A DNA stretch of 64,000 nucleotides. Source: Oasisia sp. SBJ-2009. Lineage: Eukaryota; Annelida; Polychaeta; Sabellida; Siboglinidae. The DNA lies in contig OZ024856.1 of NCBI GenBank assembly GCA_964017155.1, positions 4,253,825 through 4,317,824 of the forward strand. Reading direction: 5' to 3'. The notes under the pieces were generated by a model. It searched no databases. It saw only the letters and a list, made by a program, of their open reading frames with translations, and was not told where the DNA came from. The stretch's first letter is position 1. Every line of letters begins with the position of its first letter. Both the position numbers and the translations under genes were made by a program. Positions 14,700 to 24,461 of the stretch are shown one piece after another.

Positions 14700-17156
14700 A
14701 CAAGTATATATATATATATACTTGTATTATAATTTGATAATAATAATTATAACTAAATATATATGACTTAAATCTTCAGTTTATAAATTAGATTAGTAAC
14801 ATACACCTGTATACAACACGATCACTTCTTAACATAAGTAGAGCTCCAGGTTCAGTTTAGTCAGTATGTTGTGTTTTCTGTGCAGCCTTCCTCACGATCC
14901 CGCCAGCCCAGTTCAAGTTGGTGTTGGACTCGGTGATCTGGGCGTTCAAGCACACGATGCGTAACGTGGCTGACACCGGCCTCGGCATCCTCTACCAGAT
15001 GCTGCAGAACGTGGCCATGGAGGACGCCGCGGCTCAGAGCTTCTACCAGACCTACTACACAGACATCCTGCAGCACCTGTTCTCTGTCGTCACGGACAGC
15101 AGTCACACCGCCGGTAGGTCATACCACCATAGTAGTAGGTAGTGTCGGCAGTCTGTCTAGCTGGCGTCACTGTGCCTCACACTAGTACTGTCAGTATTTT
15201 GTCTGATATTGTACCGCAAGCTAGTACTGTCAACATTCTGTCTGTCGTCACTGCAGCTTACACTAGTACTGTCAGCAGTCTGTCTGTCATCACTGCACCT
15301 CACACTGGTACTGTCAGCATTCTGTCTGTCATCACTGCACCTCACACTAGTACTGTCATCATTCACTCCTTCATCACTGCACCTCACACTGGTACTGTCA
15401 GCATTCACTCCTTCATCACTGCACCTCACACTAGTACTGTCAGCATTCTGTCTGTCATCACTGCACCTCACACTAGTACTGTCAGCATTCTGTCTGTCAT
15501 CACTGCACCACACGCTAGTACTGTCAGCATTCTGTCTGTCATCACTGCACCTCACACTAGTACTGTCAGCATTCTGTCTCATAACTGCACCTCACACTAG
15601 TACTGTCAGCATTCTGTATGTTGTCATTTATACATTTTGTTAACTTCATAGCAGAAACTAAGTAGATGTGTAAATCTGCAAGGATGTGATCTTTTAGTGA
15701 ATCTGGTTCAGTGTGTACTGTCAGAAATGTGAAGGGAGACCGTAACAAGTAACATTGCAAATTTGTAGTTAAGAAGCATCTAGAAAATTGATATATCACT
15801 ATGTAAAACAAAACGACTTTGTTGTAGGTCTAACGATGCATGCGACCATCCTGGCCTACATGTTCAGTCTGGTCGAGATGAACAAGATCACAGTGCCTCT
15901 CAGTGCCACAATCACAGTCGACCAGAACATGCCCTATGTACAGGAGTTCCTGGCCAACCTACTCAGCACAGCATTCCCACATCTCAACAGCACCCAGATA
16001 AAACTGTTCATCGAGGGTCTGTTCAGCTTCGACCAGGACATTTCTGCATTTAAGGAACATCTGCGAGACTTCCTCGTTCAAATCAGAGTGAGTACATTTG
16101 GCAGTCAGTCCACTGTCTGTACCTCAGTGTGTATACATTTTGACGTTATTTATGCCTGTTTGTGTCAGTATCTTATTTATGCCTGTATGCCTGTTTGTAT
16201 CAGCCTGAGTGACTTGTGTTGCCATGCTGTGTATGTCAGCCTGTACATGTCTGAGTGTACATGTTCCTGTGCTGTGACAGTCTGAGTGTACATGTCCCTG
16301 TGCTGTGTCAGTCTGAGTGTACCTGTGCCTGTGTTCTGTCAGTCTGAGTGTACATGTCCCTGTGCTGTGTCAGTCTGAGTGTACATGTCCCTGTGTGTCA
16401 GTCTGAGTGTATCTGTCCCTGTGCTGTGTCAGTCTGAGTGTACATGTCCCTGTGCTGTGTCAGTCTGAGTGTACCTGTCCCTGTGCTGTGTCAGTCTGAG
16501 TGTACATGTCCCTGTGCTGTGTCAGTCTGAGTGTACCTGTCCCTGTGCTGTGTCAGTCTGAGTGTACATGTCCCTGTGCTGTGTCAGTCTGAGTGTACCT
16601 GTCTGTCCCTGTGCTGTGTCAGTCTGAGTGTACCTGTCCCTGTGCTGTGTCAGTCTGAGTGTACCTGTCTGTCCCTGTGTTCTGTCAGTCTGAGTGTACC
16701 TGTCTGTCCCTGTGCTGTGTCAGTCTGAGTGTACCTGTCCCTGTGTGTGTCAGTCTGAGTGTACCTGTCCCTGTGTGTGTCAGTCTGAGTGTACCTGTCC
16801 CTGTGTGTGTCAGTCTGAGTGTACCTGTCCCTGTGTGTGTCAGTCTGAGTGTACCTGTCCCTGTGTGTGTCAGTCTGAGTGTACCTGTCCCTGTGTGTGT
16901 CAGTCTGAGTGTACCTGTCCCTGTGTGTGTCAGTCTGAGTGTACATGTCCTGTGTCTCCAGGAGTTTGCGGGTGAGGACAACTCGGACCTGTTCCTGGAG
17001 GAGAAGGAGGCGGCCATCAAGCAGGCGCAGGAGGAGAAGAGGAACCTGCAGATGTCTGTCCCTGGCATCCTCGGGCCGCACGAGATGCCTGAAGAGATGC
17101 AGGAAGAGTCGTCCCTGACGACCACGACAGGCTGCATCGGGGGATACGATGCCTGA
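1..17156 (+). CDS. XPO1: Exportin-1 (CRM1), nuclear export receptor; 5' end outside window
   Basis: This is the karyopherin that binds leucine-rich nuclear export signals together with RanGTP and carries cargo through the nuclear pore. The 23 visible exons are 1-172, 696-802, 1907-2022, 5743-5857, 6264-6383, 6939-6993, 7301-7374, 7621-7779, 8089-8295, 8664-8802, 9234-9337, 9638-9715, 10685-10841, 11260-11423, 12089-12223, 12487-12591, 12972-13157, 13557-13679, 13980-14048, 14441-14516, 14886-15113, 15828-16087 and 16962-17156. All junctions are GT-AG and the sum is 3144 nt, or 1047 residues plus TGA. The family is about 1070 residues, so only the extreme N-terminus is missing. The visible part opens in the importin-beta N-terminal domain (RVAQEVL, then ILEFSQN) and continues as HEAT repeats. 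The motif [11 protein letters not shown] carries the cysteine (codon 11289-11291) that I equate with the leptomycin-reactive groove cysteine of the family. Several introns contain minisatellites built from their own splice junctions. Confidence 0.97.
1578..1631. repeat. Short perfect inverted repeat in XPO1 intron 2
   Basis: AGGTGGCAGCAC at 1578-1589 is matched by its exact reverse complement at 1620-1631, with a loop of about 30 bases. It could be a small hairpin or a relic of an inverted-repeat element. No coding content surrounds it. Confidence 0.6.
2023..5742 (+). other. XPO1 intron 3 (3.7 kb), no gene seen
   Basis: This is the largest XPO1 intron in the window. It is AT-rich and holds short ORFs on both strands without recognisable protein character. 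A 12-bp perfect inverted repeat (2472-2483 with 2501-2512) could form a hairpin, and there is a short C-run near 3802-3810. I see no transposase, reverse transcriptase or RNA gene in it. Confidence 0.6.
2472..2512. repeat. 12-bp perfect inverted repeat
   Basis: CCTGTTTTGACC at 2472-2483 is the exact reverse complement of 2501-2512, with a 17-base loop. It lies inside XPO1 intron 3. Function is unknown. Confidence 0.55.
8321..8339 (+). repeat. Exon fragment duplicated into the following XPO1 intron
   Basis: The 19 bases ACAAACAGGCGCCCAATGA at 8321-8339 exactly repeat exon bases 8234-8252 of XPO1 exon 9, and similarity extends some bases upstream. The copy lies about 25 bases past the donor at 8295/8296. 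It is a small exon-to-intron duplication, not a coding exon, because the sequence diverges immediately afterwards. Confidence 0.75.
8812..8938. repeat. (CA)n microsatellite next to an XPO1 donor
   Basis: About 125 bp of CA repeat with periodic CCA interruptions starts nine bases after the exon 10/intron junction (8802/8803). The interruptions give an internal 14-16 bp higher-order period. It explains several long Cys-Val or Thr-His ORFs on both strands, which are not genes. Confidence 0.95.
8969..9070 (+). repeat. Two intronic copies of the XPO1 exon 10 end plus donor
   Basis: The last 32 exon bases plus donor (8771-8810) recur in the intron at about 8971-9006 (diverged; donor reads cagtgtgt) and at 9032-9070 (ending gacactcGGTGAGTGA, as in the real junction). 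The third copy preserves a full-strength donor 260 bases downstream of the real one. The copies differ at several exon positions, so they are old enough to have diverged. Confidence 0.8.
10031..10684 (+). repeat. 44-bp minisatellite made of the exon 13 acceptor and exon start (XPO1)
   Basis: Roughly fifteen units of 38-44 bp read TTGTTGTTGCTAG followed by GACTTGCTGGGACTGTG and TGAACAGAAG, then TGTG. The real exon 13 begins immediately after the last CTAG (10684) with the same bases, encoding DLLGLCEQK, a conserved exportin segment. Each unit therefore holds an acceptor-like CTAG and the first 26-27 exon bases. The 44-nt period is not a multiple of three, so using an upstream acceptor would shift the frame. 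Confidence 0.93.
11054..11103 (-). other. Hairpin with hammerhead-ribozyme-like core motifs
   Basis: The sequence is an inverted repeat (GATGTTTCGAC pairing imperfectly with GTCGAAACGTC) around two TCATCAG copies. On the minus strand it reads CTGATGA twice, followed by GTCGAAAC. CTGATGA and GAAA are the invariant hammerhead core motifs, and such hammerheads are known in Penelope-like retroelements and retrozymes. I cannot fold it here, so a catalytic structure is only a possibility; it may be a short relic. Confidence 0.35.
14655..14733. repeat. (TA)n run followed by a 42-bp perfect palindrome
   Basis: A TA run leads into ATTATAATACAAG (14692-14704), a 16-base TA centre, and the exact complement CTTGTATTATAAT (14721-14733). 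The whole 42 bp is self-complementary and could extrude as a cruciform. It lies in the XPO1 intron between 14516 and 14886. Confidence 0.85.
15146..15620 (+). repeat. 42-bp minisatellite resembling the XPO1 exon 21 end and donor
   Basis: About eleven units read CTGTCTGTCATCACTGCACC then TCACACTAGTACTGTCAGCA. They start within about 35 bases of the exon 21 donor (15113/15114). The exon ends TTCTCTGTCGTCACGGACAG then CAGTCACACCGCCG, and one early unit has the same TCTGTCGTCAC followed by a similar ACAC stretch. The translated units ([10 protein letters not shown]) recall the exon end ([10 protein letters not shown]). The unit is 42 nt, which leaves a long but meaningless ORF. Confidence 0.8.
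16232..16955 (+). repeat. 30/31-bp minisatellite filling the last XPO1 intron
   Basis: About 24 units read CAGTCTGAGTGTACCTGTCC followed by CTGTGCTGTGT or CTGTGTGTGT. The proximal seven or so units are a homogeneous 30-bp form, the distal ones a 31-bp form. The array runs to within a few bases of the acceptor (CTCCAG at 16961). Every unit supplies a pyrimidine-rich stretch and CAG, so it looks like a repeated acceptor, though the exon-edge match is weak. Confidence 0.9.
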
Positions 17157-19245
17157 TCCTGATCCCGGGCTCACCTGTCCAGCGCACGGACTACCTGTGA
17201 ACCACGTGGCCAGTGCTGGGTGTGACAGTGACGTGACACAGCAGGGTTTGTCTGACAAGTCGTCTTGGCTGTAGATGTCACATCACTACTCTGTTGACCT
17301 TGCTACTGTCAGACATTAATCATGACAGGTGTAACGTTGATAGTGTGCCAGTATTCCAGTTGTGGATGGTGGCGTTTCTTGTGTCAATGTGTCTGTGTAA
17401 ATCCTGTGTAGATAAGATGTTCGCTGACGATAGCACAACTTTGTAAAGTGACTGGTGCTGCGGGTAGATTTGAGTGCATAGTGAATATTCACTGACAAGT
17501 GAACATTTTGTTGCCTGCGATGTATGTCAACAAGTTTGGTATTCAGTATGTTGTCTATGTTAGAGTTAACTACTTCAGAAAATATTCACTGACACGGTAG
17601 AGCAGCTGCGCATATTGTGTATATCATACAATGTAATGGCATGCTAGAAACCTAATTGGGTAATATATCCCCTAAACTTTGTTTCACTCGACATCCAGTC
17701 ATTCACTAACTCAAATAATCCAGTTATATTCCCTATGCATGTGATTGAGGAGTGGTTCGAGAATTTGGCGTGGCTGACATATTTTTAGTTTTATGATGTG
17801 GGGCATGGTGTAAGAGTTGTTTGAGAGAATGGTTTGCGGGTAAGTTCACCGAGTGATTTAACTTTCTGATATTTATTTGTCGCCCGCATGCCGCCGTGGC
17901 AATTGTCACAGCGGATGATGCTGGCCGGGCATTCTGTCGTATGTACATAGATGTAATTGTTGTTTGCGTTGACAGTGCTACAAATTGTGAAATGGTTTGT
18001 CTTGTGAAGACAAGGCTAGCTCCTTGCACAGAATCTCTCGTGGCGACTTAAACGTGTTTTGAACACCGAGATGAGATCCGATGACAAGTGCATCAGAGAT
18101 TCGAGGGGACACACTGGTGAAGTGGAGATGTAATTTATTACGTGGCATTGGGGTTAATTGAGCAGCCAGAGAAGCTATTTTCTTAAGGGCCATGGTTTTG
18201 TATAGTTCGCTTTCTTTGGTATTACTTTACAGTCGGGAGGGTTTGTATGTATTTTGTAATATAGGCGACACGTCATCGTTGTCATCTCATCGGCGTCTAG
18301 TTATTGTAGCATTTTCTCGCAATCAATTCATTTCACCGCAGTATCATGTTTTATAAAAATGTATGTTGAAATGTTTATGTGATAGATGTGCTGATGTGTG
18401 AAGTCTCTCCAGTGTTCATTCTAAGGAGCAGTGTTATGTCATCGTTACGATGTCTTTGCAAGTAGTTTTAAGAAAATATTGTTTATCCTCCCAGTTCTAG
18501 CAGCATAGAGGTGGTGTTAAAAGTTGCATAAGGCAGACATGTTTATTTCAACAGCTAGCCTTGTTTCAGTCCAGCCAATTGTATTTGTGACTTGCTTGTA
18601 ATCATTTGTACATCTTAAACACAGTTCTAGTTTGCAATGTGTTGGCCAAAATTGTTGTATGAACATTTGACAGATGTATTCACGTGACCGTGCTGGCAGG
18701 GCCATCGTTGTCGAGCCAGATAAAGTGATTTTGTAAAAAAAAATGGAGAATTTCTTTTTGTACAATTCAGAACTGTCAGACATTGAAGTTAATTATTGCC
18801 GTACAGAGACACCAAATAATCTTTTGAATGCTGTTTGCCTTTTGATGTACATAGCATAGCTGTGGGAATAAATATAGTATACTGTTGAAATGTGGTGGGG
18901 AAATCAGATGAAGATGAACGAAACAAACTGACAGTGGCTAAATGATGTGTATGTTGATGAGGGAGGTTAGGTACTGGAGATAGAATGCAGCGATTGTACT
19001 TAGTGGAGACCTCCTCATGTTAGTGTAGTTTGTTCTGAAGAAGAAATGTTGACTTGGGATTGAGTATGGAATTGATGATGAATATCACTTAACAGTGAAC
19101 ACATGGGCACTCTTGGTAATTTGTAGTTTGCGATCCGACTCTTGTTGTGACTTGATGGTATTGGTAATAACCTGGTCAATGCATTCTGCGTTCTAGCAGG
19201 TTGCCTATTTGTTTATCAAATAAAGATGCTTCTGAATACAGATAA
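17157..19245 (+). other. XPO1: XPO1 3' untranslated region with poly(A) signal
   Basis: About 2.1 kb after the XPO1 stop has no credible ORF. It ends with a canonical AATAAA at 19219-19224, followed about 20 bases later by T-rich sequence, which fits a cleavage site near 19240-19250. Long 3' UTRs are usual for XPO1. The exact end is inferred from the hexamer only. Confidence 0.6.
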
Positions 19246-20531
19246 TTGCGCTCTTCTTGTTACATTATTTTCATCTAAATAATATAAATTGTCTAGTACA
19301 CTCTGGACAAGTCCAAATAAAAATCAGAAGTTCCACATAACCAGGATGTGTTGTATTGCATGGTGTTATTGGTTTACTTAGCATGAAGTCTGCGCTTTCC
19401 CAATCTACAAACTAAAATATGCACAAATAATGCAATGCAAGAAATCATCAATGTGTACGAATAACCTAAATCCTTAAATATTCCTGATACACGAATAATA
19501 TATTGTACGTGGGTACAGAATTTCATAACTAAAATACAGCTTAACCAAATGAACGAAATGTGTCTGCTGGTTAAATCAACCCAAGAGAAGTGGATTTACA
19601 TGGATTATTTCACACAATTCTGATACAAAATCAGACCAAAGAAATCTACTTAACTGAGTTTGAACTAGTGGAGTGCAGTGTATGCTTAGTTTTTAATCAT
19701 TGCACAAATTGTGACATGGGTTCACACTGACAGCAGACAAGACTACAGGTGACCATGTGTAGCCAACATCCATAGTCTAACAAGACTAAAATATTTAACA
19801 TTATTTTTTATAAACACTCAGCTGATTGCATATAACCTGGACTGACTACTGGAATTACAATATGAACACCACTAAACCCAATAAATGAAGTAATATCAAT
19901 TTAGGTAAAATACACATTTTAATTACATTGTTACACATACAGTAGTTAACATTTGTCATTATGTTAATTTGTTACATTTTCATGGTATCCCAAAGTTGTA
20001 TACACATGATTTGACATATCACCTGATTTCCATTTACAATTTTGCTAGTTAATCAGGGCTGCAGAAACCCCTATCTAGGTGTACTTCAACTATAATTGCA
20101 CACATTGCAATGCTGTCATACAAACTTTGATGAATTTAGCATAATTTACAAGACCAGTTGTTTCAAAATGTACTTCAAACTACTAGCTAGCAATGTCTAT
20201 TCAAAGTATCACACAAATAGAAAGATTGCATTCGCTATTCAGTATTATCTGCATGCAATTAAAAACAAGACAACCTATGCTCTGAATTGAATAACTACTA
20301 TGACATTCAGCTGGATGATACACAAAGTGGGTCATACTTGTCTTGTTCTCTTGTGGATAAAGCTGCATGATCTGATCTGCTCATGAAAGCCACACTGCTA
20401 CAACTACATTCTCTGAATAATGTCTGGACATTTTTACAGGTGTTGTCACAGCTCAACAAATAGCAGCCATTTTCGTTCACCTGTCTATACACACCATTAA
20501 ACTGTGACACCATATGGGTGAATGATTGCAG
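19246..20531. other. Region between convergent XPO1 and DMAC1-like genes
   Basis: About 1.3 kb of AT-rich DNA has no supported ORF. Part is probably 3' UTR of the minus-strand gene. The only minus-strand poly(A)-like hexamer close to its stop is ATTAAA (plus-strand TTTAAT at 20532-20537). Nothing else is recognised. Confidence 0.5.
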
Positions 20532-20665
20532 TTTAATTACCAAAAAAATACCACATCTTTGTGAGCTGTTACATTACAGGGAATTTGCCATATAAACCAA
20601 CATTTGCACCACACACAATTGAGACAATCACCACAAATAAACAGGTTGTAAACTCAAGTGTTCAT

Positions 20666-21574
20666 TCATGTCTTGGCCTGAGTGTCCAGTATTTTGGGAG
20701 GGTCGACTTTGAAGAAAACGAACAACTTTCGGAGATCACCTTTTGTCTGGTCAAGCATGGATACATCTGTATTGGCTTTGTCAAATATTCCAGCATTAAA
20801 CCATCGACAACCAGCCAACATAAGGAGGACTGAAACAAAACAACCACATTGTCACTGTGTGAATGTTTCATGCATGCACTCAATAATAAAATGTTTACAT
20901 TAGGAACACTATGTTTACTACAGGACATGGGAAAAGACACAAGTGTAAGTTCAATTAAATAAGTTACTTTAGGAGTGTTATTCGGGGAAACCAATTATAC
21001 AATTTGAATAAGAGAAACTGTAAGCCCCCAAACAGTACCAAGATCTTTGGGATTGGATAAGGCGTGATAGAAAATTTTGAATTTACTGTTTTAGGACATA
21101 TTATAAATTGAAAAAACAATTTCCTCGTTAATCTATTTTTATTATATCTATGACTTTGCACATCCCACATGGTCAAACCTGTGAGATAATCACCTGTTTG
21201 GTTCATTATTACATTTATAAGAATAATTTATCATATATAAACACATACATTGATATCATCTCACCTCCAGCAACAGACACTGCCTGTGCTCTGTAGATAA
21301 TCAGTTTGCGGCCACTGAATTTGTTTGCATTTCTGTTCATTGCGTACAACACAGCGCCAGCAGCACCAGACAGCGTGGTGCACCCGACCACCTTGCAACT
21401 GAAGCAGTCTTCTTCTTCATCAACAGCAGGCTTCTCGCCTGCACTAATGATCTGCTCTCTCGTTGGAAACATTAGTGGTATTTCTGGCGGGTCATTGGGT
21501 GACTTTGTGGCAACGACACGGTCAGACGGCTTCACACCGAACATAGCCAGTATGTCATCGGTCAGTCGCCCCAT
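20666..21574 (-). CDS. DMAC1-like small membrane protein (complex I distal-arm assembly family)
   Basis: Two exons, 21265-21574 and 20666-20829, join at a phase-1 GT-AG intron to give 157 residues. The ATG at 21574 opens MGRLTDDILAMFG. About residues 59-64 are CFSCKV, matching the C-x-S-C-[KR]-V signature of the DMAC1/TMEM261 (DUF4536) family. Two hydrophobic stretches follow: a glycine/alanine-rich one (TTLSGAAGAVLYAM) and, across the splice, VSVAGVLLMLAGCRWF. DMAC1 is a mitochondrial inner-membrane assembly factor for the distal membrane arm of respiratory complex I; that role is family knowledge, not shown here. The protein is longer than vertebrate DMAC1 (about 110 residues), with a hydrophilic tail after the second segment. 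A TTTTCAG just upstream (near 21601) suggests a non-coding 5' exon. The assignment rests on a short motif and membrane topology. Confidence 0.6.
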
Positions 21575-21602
21575 GTTTGCTTTCAGTTTCTGTAGTCAGT
21601 CT

Positions 21603-22860
21603 GAAAACAAAACCGAAATGTATGAGCCCACTGTTTACAAAAAGTTCACCTTAACATCATAGGTTAGAACTGTGGAACAAAAGGTAAACCAAGTTTAACT
21701 TTGGTGTGAAATAAATCACATCTTCTTCTTCCAGTAATCCACTACTGCCAAATGTGCCATTGTGTGAGACTGTGGGCATATTCAAATGCTGGTTAAAATT
21801 GATAACATCACTACAGTCTACATAACATTGCAATATAATACACAGTAATTATAAATATAATTGTTATTTATATTAAAAAGTATAAATAATTATTTATTAG
21901 TAGTGTTATCTTAGTTATAATTGCTTATAACTAAGTCTGACTCTAAGATGAAGTATAAAATAATAATACTTATTATATGATAATGTAGACAACACCTTGA
22001 TGTTGCACTTTCCTGCTATTCCCTACCTCCTCCTGTCTGTACAAACTGGCAAGTAAACAAGAAACTCAGAAATGAGAATTAATACTACGTGCACGTCTGC
22101 AACGTCAACGATGTCACGCATTTGGTTTGTTTTTCTCACGAAATTCACCTATTATCGCCCAACACGTCGTGACAGTTTACTTTCGATGCGACTTCAAGTA
22201 AACCATCCATGTGGACAACACCAGTGACCAATATATGTCATCAATTAGCGTAGCTACAACAAAATAAATACCTGATTGCGCTAAACAACGTCCACTAAAC
22301 AAACGACGTCCAAACCGTGCCTTCTGTCACCGACCTTCGTGATCGTGTGGTTTCGTAGAAAATATTGTCGCCAGGTGGTGACACTTTCGATTGTCCGCGG
22401 GAGAAAACAAAATTTGAATGGCTTGGCCTTGTCAGATCAAACATTACGCCTCCCTCTCTGCATCGAGGTGTCTGCGTCTGCTAACCGGCAACCTGAGCAG
22501 GCAAGTAAAACGTATCCCGTTAGCGGCCTTTGGCTTTGCTAAGCCGATGTCATATGGCAATGTCATCCACCTGACCTAAATCGTAACTGGCTAAGGCTAA
22601 ACGGATGCCCGTTTCGGTGTCATGCATCGTCATTGGAAATTGTGTATTGTTCTAGTCAACTAGGGCTAGGCCCCGTGTCTCAACATTCTAGTCGCGTGGC
22701 AAACGCCAGTTGCACCCCGAGCCGAGGTGTGATTATTTATGTCAGTGACAGTGTACTGTATAGCCTCCCTGTCAGTATACGCTGTTTGACACTTCTTGAC
22801 AGACGTTTCTCTTTGCCTGTCTAGTATACTTTGAGTATACAAAAAGTCTGACATTCATTG
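21603..22860. other. Upstream region of the DMAC1-like gene, locally CpG-rich
   Basis: No convincing ORF is present. The stretch 22080-22740 has clearly more CpG than its surroundings (for example ACGTCTGCAACGTCAACGAT), which would suit an unmethylated promoter of the minus-strand gene. A non-coding first exon may lie here. No TATA box or defined start site can be assigned. Confidence 0.35.
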
Positions 22861-22892
22861 ACATTGAATAGCTATGTGGAAAAAAAATTAAA

Positions 22893-23172
22893 AGTTAACC
22901 CTTTCCAACTTAATTGGTATCATTGGAAAGGGCTTGAACATACCTTTCAAATGGTACCAAGATCACCTCTATGTGACAAGTATTAAACAAGTTATGGTGT
23001 TCTATATCTTAGAAATTAGGCTCGTTTTTTGGCCTTTGTCTTAATGGAAAGCAGTTAGCAGATCTGATGTAACTTGTGACCCGTTTCTTAGTTTTCTGGT
23101 GGTTTCATGCCATAACTTTCTTAATTCTTGTTCGATTTTCAAAATCTTGGTACCATTGGAAAGCCTAGATAA
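22893..23172. repeat. Imperfect inverted-repeat element (MITE-like)
   Basis: The left part reads CTTTCCAACTTAATTGGTAT then CATTGGAAAGG and contains GGTACCAAGAT. The right end reads ATCTTGGTACCATTGGAAAG, its approximate reverse complement. The arms are short and degenerate. No coding sequence lies between them. Confidence 0.4.
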
Positions 23173-24461
23173 TTCGAAATGAGAATAAACAATTTTAAAT
23201 CTAATTCATCTATGATTATGATCTATAGCTAATTATAACCTAATCAACTATTTACATTTTTATTTTAAAATTGTAATTGATTTAAATAAATTTAATGTGT
23301 ATTTTATTTATTATCATATTGCCATCATTGTATTATATCGCCATACATAATGTAAATTAGATATCATCATATTATAGTACTTACTATATTACTGTACATA
23401 TTTAATGTTCATGTAAGGCAGCCAATATGGATGCTCAACCTATGATCTGGGGAAAAGAAATTTAAAAAAAAGTGTTCCTGTCCTGATTCTGAAATATATT
23501 GACAAAAATGCCTTTAGAATACAATGGACACTAGCATGTGGTGTCACTATTTGTTAACAAATGATATTGCCAAATCAGATTGCTGGAATGTGGTAACGTG
23601 ACCTCCACTCATCAAACCAGCCTACAATTTAGAGTAGAATGCATGCATCAAAATCATTAATCATTGGTGTATACAAACTACAATTATCACTTACCTTAGT
23701 AAATATCAATTCTCAGGACTTTAACACTATCGATAATCCACACGACCACAGTATTTTATAGCAAAGTGAAAAATAACAGTATAAAGTCAAGTTATTTTCA
23801 CCCAAAAATCCCTTTACATGGGGCCTTTCCAGAGCCTATGTGTACTTTTGAGCAGGGAAAAACATGATGAGAGGATCGATAAATTTCCTTCAAATTCAGC
23901 ATACACATCGTAAATAGACTGAACAAAAAGATATTATAGGTTTCACAAATAATTATGCTTACATTCAATGTGATCGTTGATGGTTTTATTCAATTTTCTT
24001 GGTAAAAAATGGCAACAATTTCCACACGCAAAATTCATAAACTTATCAGTTGCCGATTTACAAAATAAAACTGTGAGGCTACAGAGGAAGATGTGAACTA
24101 CATCATCAAAACAGAAGCACATAGCTTTCTTAGAACACAAAGCAACACAACACTCCGCAAGGTACAGTATTTTGACTGATCTCCACCAGTGGTGGTAGTC
24201 ATATCAGGCACGCGATCCGCAGATCGAGGCCACTGCAATAAGCCAGTTGACCGGGTATTTACACATAGCTACATTGAATGTACACCAAATATATGACTAA
24301 TCTATTTTCGTATTTAATTAGGCCTTAGTTCAGTCTGGGATAGAACACTGAATGGAAGAACTAGGCAGTGGGTAGCATTAGTTAGTGTCCCACCCCCTTT
24401 ACTATTTAGTAGGAGTAGCAGGGCCCAGTGCCAGATCAGATTTAGTGTTTAGGGCAGGCCC
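23173..24461. other. Intergenic, nothing recognised
   Basis: AT-rich sequence with only short random ORFs on either strand. I found no splice-consistent coding segments, RNA gene or repeat array. Confidence 0.5.

Noticed and set aside
15142..15600. 150-codon ORFs with [18 protein letters not shown] repeats
   Set aside because: Intron minisatellite of 42 bp; the flanking XPO1 junctions are unambiguous.
22339..22824. Short plus-strand ORFs in the CpG-rich region
   Set aside because: They are 60-70 codons, with no domain, no splice partners, and lie where a promoter of the opposite gene is more likely.
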